64,000 bases of DNA from Chryseobacterium sp. JV274 (GTDB lineage Bacteria; Bacteroidota; Bacteroidia; Flavobacteriales; Weeksellaceae). Each line of letters opens with the position of its first letter. The first letter of the stretch is position 1. The notes below the pieces were generated by a model. That model searched no databases. It was not told the DNA's origin and saw only the letters and a program-made list of their open reading frames with translations. The stretch spans positions 3,679,001-3,743,000 of the forward strand of contig NZ_LR824569.1 in the NCBI RefSeq assembly GCF_903969135.1, in the 5' to 3' direction. This document shows positions 60,316 to 64,000 of this stretch, piece by piece. The translations under genes and the position numbers were made by a program.

Positions 60316-61167
60316 ATGGTTGCTATTGTAGATAGTGGTTCTACTAAATCGGATTGGGTAATACTTGATGACTTTAAGAAAGTTTTTCTGAAAACAGAAA
60401 CAATCGGTTTCAATCCGAATTTTATCAACAGAGAACTTATCGCTCCTGAGATACAGAAAAATAGCAATCTGGTATCGGTTAAAAATTCAATTACCAAAGT
60501 CTTTTTTTATGGTTCCGGATGTGGTGTCAAAAAAAACTGCGAAACCATAGAGGAAGAGCTGAAGAAGGTTTTTGTAAAAGCAGAATTTATTGTGAAGGAA
60601 GATCTGATGGCTGCAGCCTATGCAGCATACAGCGGAAAACCTGCTATCGTGTGCATTCTTGGCACAGGATCAAATTCTTGTTATTTCGACGGTGAAAATG
60701 TAAAGATAGAATTACCTTCATTAGGATTTATTATTGGAGATGAAGGAAGTGGCAGTGCTATAGGAAAACAATTGCTGCGCAGATATTTCATGAAAAAACT
60801 ACCTTCAGACCTTCGTGCCGAATTTGAAGCCAACTATCTGCTTACCGTAGAGGATGCATTGCAAAATATGTATCATACGACAAGACCAAATGCTTATTTG
60901 GCAGACTTTACCAAATTTGTGATCGAAAGAAAAGAGCATCCTTATTTCAGGGATATGGTTTTTGAAGAAATGAAAAACTTTTTTGAATACCAGGTAATCC
61001 CCTATGAAGAAGCTAAAGACGTTGAAATCAATTTTATCGGATCTATCGCTTATTATTATGAAAATATACTACGTTCTGTAGCTACAGAACTTAATTTAAA
61101 TGTGGGACATGTTGTGCAGAAACCAATAGAAAGCTTAGTAGATTACCACATTAAATATATACTTTAA
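60316..61167 (+). CDS. BadF/BadG/BcrA-type ATPase, N-acetylglucosamine kinase-like
   Basis: A 283-residue ASKHA-fold kinase. MVAIVDSGSTKSDWVILDD is the phosphate 1 motif, CILGTGSNSCYFDG phosphate 2, and GFIIGDEGSGSAIGKQLLRR is typical of GlcNAc-kinase-like members in Bacteroidota. It probably phosphorylates an amino sugar, perhaps from peptidoglycan recycling. It is 16 nt upstream of the malic enzyme gene and likely cotranscribed. Confidence 0.88.
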   Translation: MVAIVDSGSTKSDWVILDDFKKVFLKTETIGFNPNFINRELIAPEIQKNSNLVSVKNSITKVFFYGSGCGVKKNCETIEEELKKVFVKAEFIVKEDLMAAAYAAYSGKPAIVCILGTGSNSCYFDGENVKIELPSLGFIIGDEGSGSAIGKQLLRRYFMKKLPSDLRAEFEANYLLTVEDALQNMYHTTRPNAYLADFTKFVIERKEHPYFRDMVFEEMKNFFEYQVIPYEEAKDVEINFIGSIAYYYENILRSVATELNLNVGHVVQKPIESLVDYHIKYIL

Positions 61168-61183
61168 CAAAAAACAAAATTTT

Positions 61184-63475
61184 ATGTCAAGTAACAACAA
61201 TCGTGACGAAAAGAACTTCAGCCAGGCCGCGCTGGATTATCATAAAGCAGAACCCAAAGGAAAAATTGAAGTTATTCCATCAAAGCCACACTCTTCTCAA
61301 AGAGATTTGTCATTGGCTTATTCTCCGGGAGTAGCTGTTCCTTGTATGGAAATTCATGATAAGCCTGAAACTGTGTATGATTATACAGGAAAAGGAAACC
61401 TGGTAGCAGTAATTTCTAACGGTACTGCCGTACTTGGACTGGGAGATATCGGTGCTGAAGCTTCAAAGCCGGTAATGGAAGGGAAAGGACTTTTGTTCAA
61501 GATCTTTGCAGATATCAACGTTTTTGATATTGAGATCGATGAAAAAGATCCGGATAAATTTATTGAAATCGTAAAAGGTATCGCTCCTACTTTCGGAGGG
61601 ATTAACCTGGAAGATATTAAAGCTCCTGAAGCTTTTTATATAGAACAAAAACTGAAAGAGGAATTGAATATTCCTTTGATGCACGATGACCAGCACGGAA
61701 CTGCAATTATCTCTGCAGCAGCATTGATCAATTCTTTGCAGATTGCGAATAAAGATATTGATAAAGTGAAAATGGTAGTCAATGGAGCAGGTGCGGCAGC
61801 TATTGCATGTACCAAGCTTTATATCTCATTAGGATTGAAAAAAGAAAATGTCCTGATGTGTGACAGTAAGGGGGTTATCAACCATAAAAGAGAAAACCTT
61901 ACCCCTGAAAAACTAGATTTCATCGCTCAGACAGATATTGAAACATTAGAAGATGCTGTAAAAGGCTCTGATGTTTTTGTCGGATTATCAAAAGGAAACG
62001 TAATGACTCCGGAAATGCTGTTGAGCATGAACGAAAATCCTATCGTATTCGCTTTAGCTAACCCTGATCCTGAAATTGCTTATGATCTTGCTATTGAAAC
62101 TCGTAAAGATGTAATCCTGGCAACAGGAAGAAGTGATTATCCTAACCAGGTAAACAATGTATTAGGATTCCCTTATATCTTCCGTGGAGCATTGGATGTA
62201 CAGTCTACAGGAATTAATGAAGAAATGAAACTGGCTGCCGTACATGCGATTGCTGATTTAGCAAAAGAACCGGTACCGGAAGCTGTAATTTTAGCATACA
62301 ATGTTCAGAACCTGCAGTTCGGAAGAGACTACTTCATTCCAAAGCCGTTCGATAACAGACTGATCACAAAAGTATCAAGTGCCGTAGCGAAAGCAGCGAT
62401 CGAAAGTGGTGTTGCCAGAAAAACCATTACGGATTTTGAAGAATATGAGCACCAGCTTTTAGACAGAATGGGAAGAGATGAGAGATTGGTAAGAATGATG
62501 CAGAGCCGTGCTAAATCCAATCCGAAAAGAATCACCCTTGGAAATGCTGAAGAATATAACGTATTGAAGGCAGCTCAAATCCTTTATGAAGAAGGAATTG
62601 CTTTTCCAAGTCTTCTGGGAGATAAAAAATACATCAAGGAGCAGATGGAGCGTTACGGAATTACGCTGGATGTTCCAATCATTGATCCAAGTGATGACGA
62701 TCAGAAAGAAAACAGAAAAAAATACAGAGAAACCCTTTGGAAACTTCGTCAGAGAAAAGGAATGAACGAGTACAAAGCGAAGAGATATGTGCGTCAGAGA
62801 GATTATTTCGGACCTCTTATGCTGAAACATGGTGATACCGATGGTCTTATCGTAGGATTCTCTAAAAACTATACTTCAGTTTTACGTCCTGTTTTAGAAG
62901 TTATTGAAAAAGATAAAGGAGTAGATAAAGTAGCGGCAATGATGATGATCCTGTCTGAAAAGAAACCTATTTTCTTCGCAGATACTTCCATCAATCAGAA
63001 TCCTACCTCAGAAGATCTTGTGAATATTGCTAAAATGGCAGAGTTTACAGTAAAATCTTTTGCGATTGAACCAAGAATTGCGATGCTTGGGTTTGAAAAC
63101 TTTGCTGCTATTTCTGAAACTTCCAAGAAAGTGGCTAAAGCAGTGAGCATCCTTCATGAGAAATACCCTAAAATGATTGTAGATGGTGAGATTCAGCCGG
63201 ATTTTGCAATGAATGCAGATCACCTGAGCGATTATCCATTCTCAAAATTAGGAACAACACCAGCGAATACCTTCATCTTCCCTAACCTGGAAAGTGCTAA
63301 TCTTTCTTACAAAATTATAAGAGGGATGAAAGTAGCGCAGGTTATAGGACCTATCTTAATGGGATTAAAGCAGCCGGTACACGTTCTTCAAATGCGTTCA
63401 AGCGTAGACGAAATTGTAAACCTTGCTACGATTGCTGTTCTTGATGCTCAAAGGAGAGAAAAGAAATCAATCTAA
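61184..63475 (+). CDS. maeB: NADP-dependent malic enzyme, MaeB type
   Basis: A 763-residue fused enzyme that converts malate to pyruvate and CO2 with NADP reduction. N-terminal malic domain with [12 protein letters not shown], metal-binding [12 protein letters not shown] and NAD-binding [15 protein letters not shown]-terminal phosphotransacetylase-like domain (from about residue 430) with regulatory role. Length and arrangement match MaeB. It has no partner genes downstream except a terminator and ruvA. Confidence 0.96.
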   Translation: MSSNNNRDEKNFSQAALDYHKAEPKGKIEVIPSKPHSSQRDLSLAYSPGVAVPCMEIHDKPETVYDYTGKGNLVAVISNGTAVLGLGDIGAEASKPVMEGKGLLFKIFADINVFDIEIDEKDPDKFIEIVKGIAPTFGGINLEDIKAPEAFYIEQKLKEELNIPLMHDDQHGTAIISAAALINSLQIANKDIDKVKMVVNGAGAAAIACTKLYISLGLKKENVLMCDSKGVINHKRENLTPEKLDFIAQTDIETLEDAVKGSDVFVGLSKGNVMTPEMLLSMNENPIVFALANPDPEIAYDLAIETRKDVILATGRSDYPNQVNNVLGFPYIFRGALDVQSTGINEEMKLAAVHAIADLAKEPVPEAVILAYNVQNLQFGRDYFIPKPFDNRLITKVSSAVAKAAIESGVARKTITDFEEYEHQLLDRMGRDERLVRMMQSRAKSNPKRITLGNAEEYNVLKAAQILYEEGIAFPSLLGDKKYIKEQMERYGITLDVPIIDPSDDDQKENRKKYRETLWKLRQRKGMNEYKAKRYVRQRDYFGPLMLKHGDTDGLIVGFSKNYTSVLRPVLEVIEKDKGVDKVAAMMMILSEKKPIFFADTSINQNPTSEDLVNIAKMAEFTVKSFAIEPRIAMLGFENFAAISETSKKVAKAVSILHEKYPKMIVDGEIQPDFAMNADHLSDYPFSKLGTTPANTFIFPNLESANLSYKIIRGMKVAQVIGPILMGLKQPVHVLQMRSSVDEIVNLATIAVLDAQRREKKSI

Positions 63476-63558
63476 AAATTAAATCGTAATTAGTAATCAC
63501 TAACCTCTAATTAGATTTTCTTATTAAAAAATGACACTTTAAACCGTGTTGAGATAAT

Positions 63559-63585
63559 AAAAGACTCCATATTTTGGAGTCTTTT
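63559..63585 (+). terminator. Terminator after malic enzyme
   Basis: An 11-bp perfect stem, AAAAGACTCCA paired with TGGAGTCTTTT, with a 5-nt loop and T-rich tail. It separates maeB from ruvA. Confidence 0.8.
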
Positions 63586-63675
63586 GCTTTTATGTTAATT
63601 CATTGAATTCTTATTTGAAAATTAAGTTAAAAATCATTCGCACGTTAAATGAAAACATTAATTAGTTTAAATTGC

Positions 63676-63683
63676 TATATTTG
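63676..63683 (+). promoter_or_regulatory. -7 promoter element of ruvA
   Basis: TATATTTG is a perfect TAnnTTTG 20 nt before the ruvA start codon. No good TTTG is seen at the expected distance upstream. Confidence 0.5.
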
Positions 63684-63702
63684 GGAGTTTTAAAAATTAA
63701 TA

Positions 63703-64000
63703 ATGATATTTTCTTTACAAGGTAACGTTCAAGAACTTACGCCTACCTACGCGGTCATCAATGTACAAGGAGTTGGTTACTACGTGGGAATCAGTTTGAT
63801 GACCTCACAGATGCTGGTTTTGAATCAGCAGACTTTCTTATTTATCCAGCAGATCATCCGCGAAGATGCTCATCTTCTCTTTGGATTTAACACACGTTCA
63901 GAAAAAGAAATGTTCAATCTGTTAATAAGCGTTAATGGAGTGGGTGCTGTTTCAGCATTGATTCTGCTGTCAACATTAAGCCTTGATGAGATCGCTTCTG
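63703..64000 (+). CDS. ruvA: Holliday junction DNA helicase subunit RuvA (partial)
   Basis: The first 99 residues of RuvA. MIFSLQGNVQELTPTYAVIN and VQGVGYYVGISLMTSQML form the N-terminal OB-fold, and NLLISVNGVGAVSALILLS is the first helix-hairpin-helix DNA-binding motif. The gene continues beyond the right edge. RuvA tetramers hold the junction for RuvB. Confidence 0.95.
   Translation, partial: MIFSLQGNVQELTPTYAVINVQGVGYYVGISLMTSQMLVLNQQTFLFIQQIIREDAHLLFGFNTRSEKEMFNLLISVNGVGAVSALILLSTLSLDEIAS

Noticed and set aside
1..64000. CRISPR arrays, integrons or complete insertion sequences
   Set aside because: No regularly spaced repeats, transposase genes or terminal inverted repeats with target duplications were found.

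Overview
The window looks like chromosomal DNA of a low-GC flavobacterium, most likely Chryseobacterium or a close relative in Weeksellaceae. The evidence is AT-rich intergenic DNA, absence of Shine-Dalgarno sequences, promoters of the Bacteroidota type (TTTG, about 19 nt, TAnnTTTG), type 9 secretion (T9SS) C-terminal sorting domains, a SusC/SusD pair, and small peptides with the MKNLKKLSRKEL-type leader that is common in Chryseobacterium. No rRNA operon, CRISPR array, complete insertion sequence or prophage is visible. There is one tRNA gene (CAT anticodon).

Layout. 0-3.6 kb (minus): a NarL-type two-component pair (response regulator cut by the window edge, histidine kinase), a membrane protein, two uncharacterised proteins and a small six-cysteine secreted peptide. 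3.7-6.3 kb: clpB (minus). 6.7-22.7 kb (plus): a nearly complete phenylacetate degradation cluster in the order TetR regulator, paaK, paaE, paaA, paaB, paaC, an alpha/beta hydrolase, paaD, paaG, paaH, two small unknowns, paaI, a DUF6624-like protein, the paaJ-type thiolase, paaY, a secreted esterase and paaZ. PaaZ carries an extra C-terminal DinB/DUF1569-like domain. A candidate PaaF-type hydratase lies 4.5 kb further on. 22.7-27 kb: a lipoprotein, a second six-cysteine peptide, a frameshifted DUF4241 gene, a SMUG2-like glycosylase, a T9SS protein and a tail-collar protein. 28.3-32.8 kb: SusC/SusD. 33.3-38.5 kb: small membrane proteins, a winged-helix regulator, a Coq4-like protein, and DUF4173- and DUF1361-type proteins. 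Two copies of one 17-bp palindrome sit at the heads of its two gene blocks. 38.5-49.2 kb: lipoproteins, a T9SS subtilase, dtd, greA, a HIT protein, clpX, a T9SS protein, a TlpA-like thioredoxin and the tRNA.

49.6-55.1 kb (minus): a peptide export and oxidation locus made of a VKOR-DsbA fusion with an inactive C39-like domain, a C39-peptidase ABC transporter, a double-glycine leader peptide with six core cysteines, and an HlyD-type adaptor. The two orphan peptides at 2.4 and 23.6 kb have the same leader type and also six core cysteines, spaced C-C-CC-C-C as in cystine-knot (knottin) peptides. Together these suggest a dispersed secretion system for disulfide-rich peptides, and this is the most interesting system in the window. 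Just upstream, 55.75-55.87 kb holds a well-formed candidate small RNA. 55.9-64 kb: a DUF3810 metallopeptidase, a sugar MFS transporter, a PlsC-type acyltransferase, a GtrA protein, a BadF-type kinase, malic enzyme and the start of ruvA.

Almost every non-coding gap inside the paa cluster contains a long imperfect hairpin, and two of these share a conserved core. The hairpins look like a family of intergenic palindromic elements. Coordinates are from reading the sequence directly; start codons were moved downstream where an upstream in-frame start was less plausible.
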